A stretch of DNA of 61,207 bases. Source: Phoronis australis (taxonomy: Eukaryota; Phoronida; Phoronidae). Positions within the stretch are counted from its first letter, which is position 1. Every line of letters begins with the position of its first letter. Shown here piece after piece: positions 23,070 through 34,405 of the stretch. A model generated the notes under the pieces. The model made no database searches. It had not been told where the DNA came from and saw nothing but the letters and a program-made list of their open reading frames with translations. The stretch spans positions 119,775-180,981 of the forward strand of contig NMRA01000321.1 in assembly GCA_002633005.1 (NCBI GenBank), given 5' to 3'. The position numbers were made by a program, and so were the translations under genes.

Positions 23070-23314
23070 TTCAGGATCGTCTGTTGGATGACTGGGTTGA
23101 CTCGCCGAGCCCGAGGCCGCTTCTCTCGCGGCAGGATCCAGTTCATAAGGCTCAAAGCAGAAAAGTGCGCAGCCGGAAGCACATTAAACTTGTTCTCGCT
23201 TTCGTGCAACCCCATTTCCTCATCCTGGCCATCATTCCCGTACGTTTCTTCATAGTATTCGTTCAATTCTTGCTCATAATCGTCGTCACTTTCAAATTCC
23301 CTGCTCTCCGCCAT
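23066..23314 (-). CDS. Acidic ORF in TTAA element copy 2
   Basis: The 82-codon ORF starts [20 protein letters not shown]. It is D/E/Y-rich in the first half, then has [20 protein letters not shown], a basic patch. Copy 1 at 3721-3986 preserves the same reading despite a stop, so the ORF was once coding. It resembles no protein I can name. The acidic-then-basic layout is like a protein interaction tail. Confidence 0.45.
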   Translation of the reverse strand: MAESREFESDDDYEQELNEYYEETYGNDGQDEEMGLHESENKFNVLPAAHFSALSLMNWILPREKRPRARRVNPVIQQTILN

Positions 23315-23522
23315 TGTTCAATGCTAGTCACTGATATCTTGTGTTCAACCCATGACGTCACATGGCGGGAAATGTGAAAATTGGCAAAATTGAAAGAAAA
23401 ATCAAAATTTCGAGCTAATTACACAAAATAAACATGGGTTTAGCTAAATTTTACGTCATACATTTAGTCTGTGGCCACCGGTAATTTAAAATGTGCAAAA
23501 ATCCATGGTGTGTACTGTTTAA

Positions 23523-24371
23523 GTGGTTGATCACCAGACAATTTCTCCCATGTGCTGTGATTAATCGCTGTATTTTTGGCGCCAGTGTCAATTTCCGTCG
23601 GATTGGGGTGACCATTGACAGTTATGTTCACCAAATATGGTTCGTTGTTCGTCTTGTTGGGTGTAAGGTGACACATTCCACCGTAAGTTGTTTCCCGCCT
23701 AGTTTGGCAGGCCTCGCCATAGGTGGTTTCCCGCTGCGTGGCCTGCTCTTGCACCACGTGCGTTTTACCCGCGTGTCCGGAATAGCCATGTCCATAGGAA
23801 AAGCAAACCGATGTGTAATGATTTTGTTTACCACATTTGAGGCAAGTAATGCCCCTAGCGGGACATATCCGTCTGTCTTTGCAAAATTTGGCACAACCCC
23901 AGCACGATCCTAGATCTACAGGCTTAGACGAACGAAATTTTGCAAATCTACCTGCCTCTGGGCGTTGCCCTGTCTGTGGGCGTTGCCCCCGTTTGTCTTT
24001 TATATTGTTAGTGTCCACCGCCAGCTTCCCCATGGCCTTGGCTTGCAAAGTCACGGATTCCTGTGTACGTCCGTATGTAAGCAATCCCTGCAAGGTAATG
24101 CTCGGTTCCGTGAGTCCTTTGTTGCGTACCTTGTCTAACCGTGACTTTTGAATCAGCTGGGATTTGATTTCCCGATCCATGTCCGCAGGCTCACAGTATT
24201 TAGCAAGGGTACGCAGCCGCGCATAAAACATGCATCCTGCGTCGCTTGTCGGAACTGAAATACTTCATATTCGGTGCTGCGCTTCGGCGCGAAATAATCC
24301 GACAGCTTAGTCTGAAATTGTTGATATGTTTCGTCCGTTACCGTAGGTAGCGAATCGTTTATCGCAAACAC
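23523..24371 (-). pseudogene. Gypsy A gag/protease fragment
   Basis: The minus frames at 24371-24153 and 24231-23523 give a capsid-like segment (TYQQFQTKLSDYFAPKRS, EVFQFRQ), a Cys/His knuckle (CLKCGKQNHYTSVC) and a protease-like block (INVTVNGHP, IDTGAKNT, which carries the D-T-G triad). A frame change joins the gag halves. The frame runs directly up to the TTAA border of the inserted element. Confidence 0.8.
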
Positions 24372-24561
24372 ATCGTCGCCCGCATAATGGAGAAGCGTAG
24401 CTTTCTTCCGCAGTTACTGCGTTGTGTTTTTCGCCACCAGAAAGTTATCCAGTCGTTTCAGCCAAAGTTCCCAACGCGTGCTGGCTGATTCGTTGGGCTG
24501 AATAGCGAACGGTTTCAGAGTTAATTCCTCTGTAGTAATATTCTAATCCTCGTCGCCAAAA

Positions 24562-24603
24562 TGTTGTGTCACTGTTCTAGCGTAAACATAACATAACATA
24601 ACA
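24562..24603 (-). repeat. Gypsy A 5' LTR, internally deleted (42 bp)
   Basis: It shares the first about 30 and last about 7 bases of the 159-bp LTR but lacks the middle, including the AATAAA region. It is followed by the primer-site region at 24546-24561. Confidence 0.75.
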
Positions 24604-25018
24604 CTACCTCAACTCCGCAGTTTGTCGAGTACACACCGTTTGCCATGCTCAATTGTTCCTCTCTTGCCTCTGGATATTGGATGTACACACCAGCTTCTCC
24701 GTTGCTGATTGCACACACCGCAGAGCTGCTCTGTATACACATGTCCATTCCTTTTGGGGATAGCTTTCGTGTAGATGCTTCAGTGTGAAGGCTCTCTTTT
24801 CTATGCTGTCCCGTGTGTCAGAGTCCAACTCCAGGTACGGAACACTCTATTTCTGGGATGTTGTCATCGCTCCAGCTTGGTGTGTCAGACCATCGAGCAA
24901 TATTTCTTGGTTCCTGTTCATTTGTATATCCGTGCCTTCGTTCTATTTCTTTAATCGTATAAAAACATACAGTTTTATGTGACTGGGTGGCCGCTAATAG
25001 CTGACCACCGAGAAACAA
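24604..25018 (-). mobile_element. RNase H-bearing LINE, 5' part (split by Gypsy insertion)
   Basis: The minus strand gives IPEIECSVPGVGLDTRDSIE, then HLHESYPQKEWTCVYT (first RNase H strand), then MANGVYSTNCGVEV, where the Gypsy LTR interrupts. Removing the Gypsy and one copy of GGTAG restores VEVEALIL across the junction. The upstream reverse transcriptase is absent, so the LINE was already 5' truncated or is broken near 25018. Confidence 0.75.
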
Positions 25019-25599
25019 TGACTTAAATAGATATGAACAATCAAGAAGAACAATAGAAATAACAACAGAAAAAGCACATCAATGAACTAAAATACAATGA
25101 GAGTTCATTTATAAACGTGGAATAAGTGCATTTTGCAAAGTGACACAGTGACTATTGATACAAGGAAAACTATTTCCTGTTATTAGTCTAACCAATAGAA
25201 TATGTTTAGGACGAATGCAGCAAAAGACAGATTCGGAAACTTCAGAGTCAGGATTTTCTACTGTAATGTTTCCATGTAGTTTTGTCTAGTAATCAGTGAG
25301 TACACGAGTTTGTTGGTTTTCACTTTGGTCCGATTTTTGTTTTCTTGAAGTTGTTTTTCTCAGGCAACGAAACTGGAGTTACTTTAGCTCATTACATCAA
25401 ATATCCAACGTCCCCGCATTCACCGTCAGTTATTCGCAGACCTGTGTACCAGCTTATCTGCTGCGAAGTATTCTGAATTTCAGATTTTCAAATTTGTCAG
25501 AAAGTTTCCAGATTTTAGCGTAGACACCAAAATTCGAGTTTTTTAGCATGTTAGTGTATTGATAACGCATTTGTACTACTTTTTCCATGTTACTTCATC
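25019..25599. other. Gap between LINE fragment and pogo fragment
   Basis: It is AT-rich, with short open frames only and no feature that I can support. Confidence 0.4.
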
Positions 25600-26511
25600 T
25601 TACCGGTTAAACAACATGTACAGGCAGTGCTCTTCATTCCCAATGTGATTATTTAACTGGAATAACATGAAATCGACTTGTCTGACATTCCACTCATTTA
25701 CAGCTTGCTTGTAACGGGCCTTGAAGGGGCTATGCACAGTTAAATCAAGGGGTTGCAGGCGATGCGTGCAATGTTGTAGAAATGCCACAATCCACAGCCC
25801 AGACTCTCTTGCCATGTCCACGACTTTCAAACTTATTCAAACTGATTGTCCATTAGTAAGGTTGCTGTTTTTTTTTCGTGCATCCGATGTGTTTTATGAT
25901 ATGTTGCAACACTGTAGGAAAAATTTCCAATGTGATCCATCCACTCAGAGAGGCTAACCTAAGAGTGCCGGGTGGTGCACCCCGAATAAAATGGTCTTTG
26001 TATTTCACTCTCTGAAATACCATAACAGGGGGATTACCTGTCCTGATGCACTTACGCAGCAGCCAACCAGTGTACCCCGCTCAGTCGCAGGTATCTGACC
26101 AACTGATTTTATGCCTCTTGGTGCAATCACTTTAGCGACGCTCTCAACTGTGGTGCAACCTGTTTCGTCATAGTTATGAATGCTATCTCCATCAAATGCA
26201 TTTTCAGTCAGAACGTCTTTCCACGTTGTGAAAAAATCTTGGACAATTAATTTATTTAAACCATGAACACAGGATTAACTTGTTTCCTGAGGCGTTCGCA
26301 GACTAAGATTTTTGTGGCGTGGCATGAAACTGTACATCCAATCTCTTCCAGCCATGGCATTCTTATCCCAGTATGAAGGATAGACCTTCTCTCTTTTTAT
26401 AACAACTTCATATGCAAGGCGTTGAACATCACTGTATCCCAAACCATGGAACATCAGCGAATGAGTGAGAAGGTATTTGCTCAATGACGCCTCTTCCACG
26501 TCATCAAGCAC
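25600..26511 (-). pseudogene. pogo/Tigger-type transposase fragment
   Basis: Minus-strand pieces in order are YEVVIKREKVYPSYWDKNAM and GRDWMYSFMPRHKNLSLRTP (CENP-B-type helix-turn-helix, 26511-26275), then FDGDSIHNYDETGCTT (first DDE Asp, about 26190) and IPATERGTLVGCCV, and WIVAFLQHCTHRLQPLDLTV followed by HSPFKARYK (THRLQPLD box, 25830-25600). This is the pogo (Tc1/mariner superfamily) order. Frame changes separate the three parts. Terminal repeats were not identified. Confidence 0.82.
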
Positions 26512-26760
26512 CTAACAATGGACGAACATATAAATTTTTGTACAGATTGAACATAATTTAATGCGTCTTGATATGTTATGTTCATCCAGTCAAAAGGACA
26601 CTGCATAAGGTTACTATAATATATATAAAAAATAATCGGTACAGGATTAATCTGTAGTGGTTTTCATGAGCCTGAGAAGTAATCATTTACTATTCTATTA
26701 ATTTAAACACAATATCCCAACATCTCAAGTGAGTGTTTTCCTGATTTTATTGATCGACTA

Positions 26761-26995
26761 GGAGAGAGTGGGACAAGTTGTGCCACTTTTCTCATTTGGT
26801 TACACTGCAATTAAGGTAATAGTGTTTGGCATTTATTTGGTATCCAAGCACATGTCTGCTGTATCTAGTGTAGCAATGTTCTTTGGTGATTTAACTGAGG
26901 ACATTGTGGAATCTGAGCCAAAAATACTGGTCAAGTGGCACAACTTGCCCCAGGCATGGGGCAAGTTACGCATAGCACCTGGGTAAGTTGATCCA
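26761..26995. repeat. Inverted-repeat (snap-back) element
   Basis: GGGACAAGTTGTGCCACTTT near 26768 is inverted at 26933-26952 as CAAGTGGCACAACTTGCCCC. A smaller inner palindrome, AACTTGCCCCAGGCATGGGG plus CAAGTT, lies at 26942-26967. The start GAGAGTGGGACAAG resembles GAGAGTGGGGCA at 42776. It is likely a short non-autonomous DNA transposon. Confidence 0.6.
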
Positions 26996-27213
26996 ATGGC
27001 ATGTGTTGCAAAAACTTTGTACATAACACCCTTATAAAGGAAATTGTTGTGGATTAGATATAAATCATAATTATATTGAGTATCAAAATAAAAATCTAAA
27101 ACTAATAACATGAGAGATGCTTATCTAATCTGCAGTTTCAAGACTATAAATATTAACAGAAAACAAATCAGTCCATCATCACTGGCGTACGTTTTCACAA
27201 TCTCCGCCATTTT

Positions 27214-28417
27214 TCAAAATCCACGTTTGGCATTTTCGTCAACTACTAGAACAACATCTCTGTACGCTAGATTATCACTAGAATCCAACCATTTCCGCCG
27301 AGGGGACAGTTTGTGTATGTTAGTTAACCATCTTCTCCAAAATTCATCGACCATGGCGTTACATAACTTGCGACGCTTTCTGAAGTCGGCAGTGTACTCA
27401 GTACAAGGGACTTGAGGACTTGGCAGCTCGCCTCTACCGATCAGGAAGTGGTTGGGTGTAATAGGGGCGTTGTCCAATGGTGAAGACGACATGGCTGTAA
27501 GTGGCCGATTATTTATCAAAGACGATATCTGACAGAACACTGTCTCCCACTCCACGAATGGGAGCTTGTCAGCTTGCTCACGATTGAGACGAAGATTCAA
27601 GTCTCTCATTTCATTGTGAGCACCTCGAAAACACGTGGCATTGTCGCTGACTATCATAGCTGGTGCACCACGTTTGCTCACGAACCGCTGAAAGGCCTGG
27701 AGAAAGGCTGATGTTTGAGAGATCTTGAACGCATGTCATCGCACAGGTGAATACAGCACAGTAACCCTTGGAGATGGTGTTTCTGGTGAGTTTCACATTA
27801 ACTGGTCCCAAATAGTCCACTAACGTAGTCTTAAATGCTGGGGTACACGGTGTAATACGACAGTCGGGAAGATCGACCATCTTTTGCTTCAAAGGTTTCC
27901 CACGGTAACGTCTACAAATCATACATTCATGAACAACGCGTCGAGATACGTTAATGTCTCCGATTAACCAGTAATTCTTACGGACTTCGAAGACAGTTCT
28001 GTGGTATCCTCCATGGAGTGCGTGGCGACGCCTCTCACGAACAACCAGCAGACTTATGTGACTTCGCTTTGGTATTGGATATGGATGACGGATGTCATAA
28101 GAAATCGGTGCCTTTCTGATGCGACCACCAACTCTATACACACCCTCTTCATCGTCGAACAAAGGACTAAGACTCATTATTTGGTGGTTCTTGAAGTCAA
28201 TTTCCTGTTGCGCACAACGGATCCAGTACAGCTCAGCCTCCTTCAGGTGCGCTCGAGTAGGCCATTTGGAAATCTGAGACGTCCACGACTTTAACCACTG
28301 AGACCTAGGCAAATCTCTCAAAGACAAGATACGAGGGGTAACCATGAGCAGCCTTGACCAACTTGAGAACCGCTTAGGGTCAATGAACGGTGTGACAGCC
28401 ACTTTCACAGCATACAT
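27214..28417 (-). pseudogene. BEL/Pao integrase
   Basis: The first frame (28417-27611) has H-x-Q-zinc-type residues (HALHGGYHRTVFEVRKNYWL, CMICRRYRGKPL, Cys pair) and VDYLGPVNVKL (integrase core Asp). The second (27681-27214) has VSDNATCFRG and FVEWETVFCQISSLINNRPL, the third core region, then TPNHFLIGRGELPSP. A frame change near 27700 separates the two. Confidence 0.88.
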
Positions 28418-28509
28418 GTGGGCATTTCTGACGTGAAACTTCTTTTGTTCGGGATCATCTGGAATCTGAATAGTCTTTGGCGTAGTGGGACAAAGGGCAG
28501 GCGGTTGTT

Positions 28510-29925
28510 TTAGGACTCTGGTTCGTCTATAACTTGTTGCATTTCAGCAGCCGTACCACCACGTGAGACAAGATCGATGACATTCTGTTTGGTTGGATCA
28601 AACTCTGACGTAACTTCACCAACGCGGTATGCTACATACGACCTGAAAGATTTCGACTGACCACGTAACCAGCATATTGCAGTCAAACTGTCGCTCCACT
28701 CTCTCCTGTACGATACTTCAAGTCTTAGAGCTCTGTCAACACATATCATCAGCCATGAAGGAAGAAGGATCGCTTGAAGTTCTTTGCGTGGTATACTTGT
28801 CTGTTTTAACGGGGTAACTCGTGCTCGGGCACAAACGAACGACAGTTCAGCACTGTCATCCTCTGGATAAGACCAACGTAGCAAAACACCCATACCCATG
28901 GCATCCTCAAAGGCGTCACTGAGACCGTGTAGCGACACTGTGGGTAGGGTTGTCGAGCCTTTAAACTTTTCCGGGATAAGACAGCGAGGTATCTCAATCG
29001 TATTGACTTGTTCTAAACCCTTTTGGATTTCGTCCCATATGGAGCTTAGCTCACTTTGGGGTGTTAAAAGCGTGTCCCAGTCTAAGTCAAATTGCCACAT
29101 ACGTTGAAGCAGAACCTTAGGACGTACGAGAACACCTGACAAGATTCCAAATACATCGTAGTAGGACGCAGTTTTCTTCAGAATGTTGCGTTTTGTCACC
29201 ATTTCATGTTCGATCTTGACTGGTTTCACACTGAGTGTGTCTTTTTCGAGGTTCCATATGGTCCCAAGTACAACAGGCTCACCATCGCTGGGAACGAATT
29301 CTGCTTCACAAATTTCGCTCACGTTGGATAGCCACTTGCGAATCTCGAATTTCCCTTTGTCTAGTACTTCAGTAAGGCGGCCCTTCATCTGACTCGTATT
29401 CTGAGATGTTCTCTCTGAATCGTTTAAATCGTCCATGTAAAACTGGTCTCGGATGATGCGTTGAAGCTCTACATCATCAGGTGCATGCTCGTCAACTGTA
29501 AGTCGTAACGCTACTATGGCTGCAGTTGGATACGGTTTGTCACAGAATGTGACCGTTGTCAATTCGTAGACGTTGACGGGGTAATCAGGATGCTCTCTAA
29601 AGACATAACGGTGAAATTGAGCATCCCCTGGTGTTATATTAACTGCTTGGAACATCTTGCTAATATCCGCTGCTATACCAACTTCAAATTCTCGAAATCG
29701 CAGTGCGACATCAAAAAGATCGCTGTTGATGTTTTTACCCTTCGCAAGGTAATCGTTGAGAGAGTGCCCTTGATATCTCGCCTTGCCGTCGAACACAACA
29801 CGCACAGAAGTAGTAATCGAGTCCTTCTTGACAGCAAAATGAGGCAGGAACCACATCCGCTTGTCTCTCTGCAGCGCCTCTTCAGTAACAAGTCTGGCAA
29901 CGCCACGGGACACCTGGTCTCTCAT
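28510..29925 (-). pseudogene. BEL/Pao reverse transcriptase and linker
   Basis: It is a 471-codon open frame. WFLPHFAVKKDSITTSVRVV and FDGKARYQGHSLNDYL precede GIAADISKMFQAVN (first Asp) and DQFYMDDLNDSERTS (DD pair). RNase H-like (LHGLSDAFEDAMGMGVLLRW) and LRGQSKSFRSYVAYRVGE blocks follow. This is the best preserved long ORF in the window. Confidence 0.9.
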
Positions 29926-30269
29926 GTGTTCGCAGTAAACTCTCCATTCAGCTGCTCTGTTGCGAAACTGTTTCTCTAGGTTCTGAAGTCTATTGACTGC
30001 ATAAGTGTAGTTGATTGGCAGTTTCTCTGGAGACTTTCTCTACGGCACATTTATCTGGTATGTACCATCTTCTAGTCGAGTGACACTTTGCTTCATAAAG
30101 TCGGCAGCCTGCTTATCCTTCTCTTCTGCAGTACACTTACAACGTTCCGGCTCCAAACCCATCCTTTCCAAACCAAGAAACTCTTCTAGCTCGCCTACTG
30201 CACGTATTTGTGCGTAGTGTAGTAGGGCATTACACTGAAGCTCACCAGTTTCGGACCAATGATTACTTC

Positions 30270-30980
30270 TTATGATGTGATCAGATCAGTATTGTCTACG
30301 CCCAAAATCACGTCTATTACGTCACAGGGAGCTTCGGTTATCTTGATGTTCTGTAAATGGGGATACTGTGCAATCTGCTGGTTGAAAACTATTGGTGAGT
30401 CTCCGCACGGTTTTCTCATTTCAGTGAGTCTGACCTTACGAGATAGTGTTCCAGACAAATCTTCAATCACACAGTCGACGACTCGGAGACTTTGACTTAT
30501 TGTGTTGCCGTCCACGGTGGTGAGTTGCATATGGTGATCAGCAGACTTAGGAATGATACCTTCGCGAATAAGTGAAACCTGGCTACCCTGGTCAAGAAGA
30601 ATAAGGACCATCACCTTTCTTGTGCCATGAGTTATGTACCCCATAACAGTTGGCAAAACATTGGCCAAGCCTTGGCCACGGGTGCTCATGTCTGGAGTGG
30701 AGGTCGGAATAGAATTCACTGGTTGGAACTCGGGTGCTTGCGTTTTCAAACCAGGAGTAAACGATGACTTGTCTGAGGTACCATAGCCATCGAGGCCGTA
30801 TTCAGTGGGACATGTCGAAGAGAAATGCGTATCTCTACTACAGGTCGGTATCTGGCAAGGACCTTTGAATTGGCAGTTCTGTTGACCGAATGGGTGCTTT
30901 CCTGCTATGCAGCTATTATGTCCACATCTAAAGCAAATGTTATTCTTCTTCGTGATGTCAAATTTCGCTTCCTGTTTCAA
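30270..30980 (-). pseudogene. BEL/Pao zinc knuckle and protease
   Basis: CFRCGHNSCIAGKHPFGQQN followed by CQFKGPCQIPTCSRDTHFSS gives a Cys/His region. LILLDQGSQVSLIREGI then holds the BEL-type protease motif (LLDQGSQ/DSGS-like), and VDVILGVDN is the later protease box. The first part of RT follows at about 29925 after a spacer that lies partly out of frame. Confidence 0.85.
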
Positions 30981-31042
30981 TGTTCTGAACTTGTTACAGC
31001 CTTTCAGAAAATGGTTAGTGAACTTGGGATGCAGAGGACATT

Positions 31043-32078
31043 TTAATGGTTACGTAGTTTTGTACCAGGGGACACCGTTGTGTGATTCGTCGTTGTTTTG
31101 TACCGCTTTTGTTGCTGTTGTTGGCTTTGCACAGGTGTCTCGCTACAGTCTTTGGCTTTCTGTAAGACAATCAGTTGCTCGTGTAGCCATGTGACCAAAC
31201 CGGTCAGTGTATCTTCAGTTTCGCCGTCTCGGGTGCTTTTCAAGTACTGAATGCGGTGTTCTTCTTGCATCTTACGTCGAATCTGTGTTAAAATGACCCT
31301 GTCATTCAGACCACCCGGTAAGCTGAGCGATTTTACTTGAACCTCAAAACACTGCAATGTTTCGACAAATGTTTCTAAAACTGGTAGGTCAACTCGCCCT
31401 CTTATGTCATGATTTTAGGTTGTCGATGTCTCTCAACGAAGCGTCGTTTATGCGGTCATCGTCACCATACTCGTTGTCCAAAATCTCCCACGCCCTAGCA
31501 ACACTCAAACAGTTTTTTATTTTCTTTTTCTCCTTTTGCCTGTCCATTGATTCAATTAACTGATATAAACACTCAGTTTCTCCCAGCGATTTGGCAAAAT
31601 ACACGAACCGTTCTTTGAAGTGTTTGTATTCTCTCAAGTCACCTGAGAACGTAGGGAATTTAACCTTTGCCATTCGTACAGCAGATGTCGTTTCACTTGA
31701 CTCGAGTTTCTCAGGTTTTGCAGCATGTGAGGGTTCGGGCTCTGTACCACGAGCAAGGAGATGGTACATTATAGGTAGAGCAGATTTACACACATCTACG
31801 TAGCCCTTAGCACGACCTTCAATATCGTTTACTGCCATTTCGTTATTAACGTCTTCCAGTTCACTCAGTTCAAGTTCTAACACTCGAACGTAATATATTT
31901 CCAGTTCATCCATACTATTTCGAATAGAATCTCCGAGTTTCTGGTATCCAGACTTCGGAATACCATCCGTGGAACTTAACAACGGGTGTGCCTGTTTGAA
32001 AAATCCGGTTATTTCACGTTTGCTAGCCGCCCGGCTCGATTTATCACTTTTCAAGTCCGAGTCACTGGGCGCCGCCAT
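31043..32078 (-). pseudogene. BEL/Pao Gag region
   Basis: The first frame (223 codons) begins MAAPSDSDLKSDKSSRAASK and contains MAKVKFPTFSGDLREYKHFK, the Gag-type core of BEL elements (DUF1759-like). The second frame (31357-31043) continues with SLPGGLNDRVILTQI and a long helix region. The two are joined by a frame change at about 31400. Confidence 0.75.
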
Positions 32079-32818
32079 TTTGAATTTTCAGTCTACGTTG
32101 AGTGCTATCGGAGAAAGTTCAGCATAGTTCACTCTTATAGTTTGACCTCTACTTACATATCACACGAAAGTTGAAAAAGCTGTTATGGAATCACACATTG
32201 AAACAATAAATAGTCTCTGCAATGCGTTTCGGCGAGTAAAATGCGACAAATATTGCGAGAGCGACTCGATATGTTTTAATATATATTTTTCAACTGTGTG
32301 GAACTCAAAAAACATAACGCCACTGTCACAAACCGATAAAACGAACGACAGCGAAGGAAGAAGGATCGCTTGCAGAAAAGCTTATAACTAACTAGCAATC
32401 CGTCGCATGACAATAAGTGTCCCTGTAACCAGGACGAAGATGTTGTGATATACGCATTTTTATGGACTGTTTCGTTTCACCTATGCAACTGTCTGAGCAC
32501 TGGGGCTACTTACACTGTACGCCATTGACAATACATGATTTGTTACCCGTGAGGGTTTTGTCCTTGACATTAACCAGTTGGTTGCGGAGAGAATTAAACG
32601 GTTTGTGGATGATAGAAATGTCAAACTCTTTAAATGCCTGTTGAGGCGGCCAGAATAACGATAACGTCACAAGCCAAGCTGAAGTCCGTGAGATGCGGAC
32701 GCAACATCGCTAATTTTTTAAAGTTTTTATTCCAGTATTAGACTCAAACTTTATCTGTTTTCTCAACTGGATGTCTCAAAATTTTCACGCTATTAGTAAA
32801 AGTCAGCTTCGAGGGTTC
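32079..32818. other. Gap between BEL Gag start and Gypsy B 3' LTR
   Basis: The first about 300 bases should hold the BEL 5' LTR and primer site. I could not pair them with a 3' LTR. The remainder has no recognised feature. Confidence 0.4.
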
Positions 32819-32904
32819 TGTTGTATTCTTCGTGTCCCCGATAATACAAGCGTTACATGGATAACTGAGGATATACAGGGTTGACACAAAGTACTGATAT
32901 AACA
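32819..32904 (-). repeat. Gypsy B 3' LTR
   Basis: The 86-bp copy is preceded (minus strand) by the purine tract AGAAAGGGAGA. No poly-A signal is obvious inside it, which is normal for such short LTRs. Confidence 0.88.
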
Positions 32905-33022
32905 TCTCCCTTTCTAAAACGTTAAAACTAAAAACCACTAAACTAGGTAGGCCTATATAGTCCATGTCAAGGTACTTATCCAACAGTCCGTTAATATACC
33001 ACTTAAACTAACACTAAAAAAG

Positions 33023-34369
33023 TCACATGTCAAGCACTCTCCTGGACTTAATGGTACGACCGAAAGATGAAACTTTTAACGCACTGTCTGCATCGGTGTC
33101 TCGGACAGACACTAAAGAACGCCGGTTTCGACTGATCGGCTTCTTCGTCTCGGTGTTTCTCAGTTCGTACGACCTAGGGGTGCCAGCGTTCTGGCCAACC
33201 ACCACTTTGGGTTTGTCCAGGTCGCGGACATGGACCTGAGTCCCAACTCTCAAAGGAGATAGCTCCCGTTCTCTACCGCGAGCAGCAGACTTAAGGCAAG
33301 CGACTTGCTCTCTCGTTTGCACCTGAGCGTAACTCGGTGTGTTCGGCGTTAGCACTGACGGCAGTGCAGGTAAGGTCGTTTGAATCTTGCGCCCCATCAA
33401 CAGTTCGGCTGGAGAAAAACCATTCTCCAATGGGGCTGAACGATACGCGAGTAGTGCAAGGTAAGGATCCGACTCTTTCTGCAGCATTCTCTTCACTGTT
33501 TGCACCGCTCTCTCTGCTGCGCCGTTACTTCTTGGGTGTTTAGGCGAACTTGTCACATGAGTAAACCCATATGATTTGGCAAAAAGGCTAAACTCTTTGC
33601 TCGTGTACTGCAATCCATTGTCCGAAACTAGAAGATCCGGAATCCCATGACGCGCAAAGATGGACTTCATATGACGAATTACTTCACCCGACTCTGTGTT
33701 ATTCAGCAAGGCAACCTCCACATACCGCGAATAGTAATCAACCACTAACATATAATTTCGGCCCTTAAAATGAAATAAATCACTTCCTAACTTTTCCCAT
33801 GGGCGACTTGGGAATTCTGATCGCAAGATCGATTCATCCGATTCGTTGCTAGTAACACGGCACTTAACACAATGTCGAACCATGTCACCGATTTGCTTTG
33901 ACATGCCAGACCACCACACAAAGTGACTGGCTCCCTCTCTACACTTGGTGACTCCTAAGTGACCTTGATGGATTTTCTGAAGCACATCCATTCGCATGGT
34001 TGTAGGAACAATCACGGCACTACCTTTGACTAAGGTGTTGTTAACGAGAGATATCTCAGCACGATTCTCAAAATACGGCCTCAAGAGAAAATCCTCAATA
34101 CTGAGATAACTTGGCCATGAGGATGACACAAACGACAACACTTTTAAGAGAACTGCATCCTCTCGCTGACACCTTTGAATTTCCACAAGCTTATTCGGCG
34201 TAGCAGCACGACTCAAGTTACACTCAGCGAAATGCTCAACTTCCAAAGTGAACAACTCCTCTTCAACGGAGTGCGCAGCTGTCGACCTCGACAAAGCATC
34301 CGCCACAACGTTCTTCTTCCCACTGATGTACATGTACTCCATCGTGTAGTCATATCGCATGAGACGCAT
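33023..34369 (-). pseudogene. Gypsy B integrase
   Basis: The 448-codon open frame has HQGHLGVTKCREGASHFVWW followed by VRHCVKC (H2C2 finger), LGSDLFHFKGRNYMLVVDYY (first Asp), LLVSDNGLQYTSKEF (second) and HPRSNGAAERAVQTVKRMLQ (Glu). The three catalytic residues are present. It starts with YTMEYMYISGKKNVVADALS, the RNase H end. The ORF is intact over its length. Confidence 0.92.
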
Positions 34370-34405
34370 GAGAAAACGCTGAATTCTGGGAGACAGTTTG
34401 TCGAG

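Larger units (their letters stand above)
22575..23522 (-). mobile_element. TTAA/THAP element copy 2 (Kolobok-like, 948 bp) inside Gypsy A
   Basis: On the minus strand it starts TTAAACAGTACACACCATGG and ends CATGTTGTGTACACTTTAA, identical in type to copy 1. TTAA occurs at both edges. Removing the insert and one TTAA rejoins the Gypsy reading frame exactly, which proves the borders and the 4-bp TTAA duplication. It carries an acidic ORF (minus) and a THAP ORF (plus), both open here. It differs from copy 1 by a 23-base deletion inside the THAP ORF that happens to keep the frame. Confidence 0.88.
19624..24603 (-). mobile_element. Ty3/Gypsy retrotransposon A, nested and decayed
   Basis: It is flanked by a 5-bp target duplication, CTACC at 19619-19623 and 24604-24608. 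The right (5') LTR is reduced to 42 bp and the left (3') LTR is 159 bp. Both begin TGTTATG and end ACAACA on the minus strand. Next to the 5' LTR is TTTTGGCGACGAGGAT (primer-site region). Next to the 3' LTR is the purine tract GGATGGAGGGA. In order on the minus strand it holds gag with a Cys/His knuckle, protease, RT and integrase. It is interrupted by the TTAA/THAP element at 22575-23522 and has lost most of RT and RNase H. Confidence 0.88.
27200..32078 (-). mobile_element. BEL/Pao LTR retrotransposon, decayed, nearly full coding length
   Basis: On the minus strand the order is Gag with an FSGDLREYKHFKERF block (32078-31407 and 31357-31043), a Cys/His region and protease (30980-30270), reverse transcriptase with YMDDLNDS (29925-28510), then integrase (28417-27611, 27681-27214). 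The long spacer between protease and RT and the DDLNDS form of the RT box are BEL/Pao features. The LTRs could not be matched: 32079-32460 and the sequence below 27200 show no shared ends that I can see. Several frame changes separate the domains. Confidence 0.88.

Noticed and set aside
23491-24151. Plus-strand ORFs opposite the Gypsy gag
   Set aside because: They are shadows of the minus-strand gag/protease frame, whose knuckle and protease motifs decide the strand.
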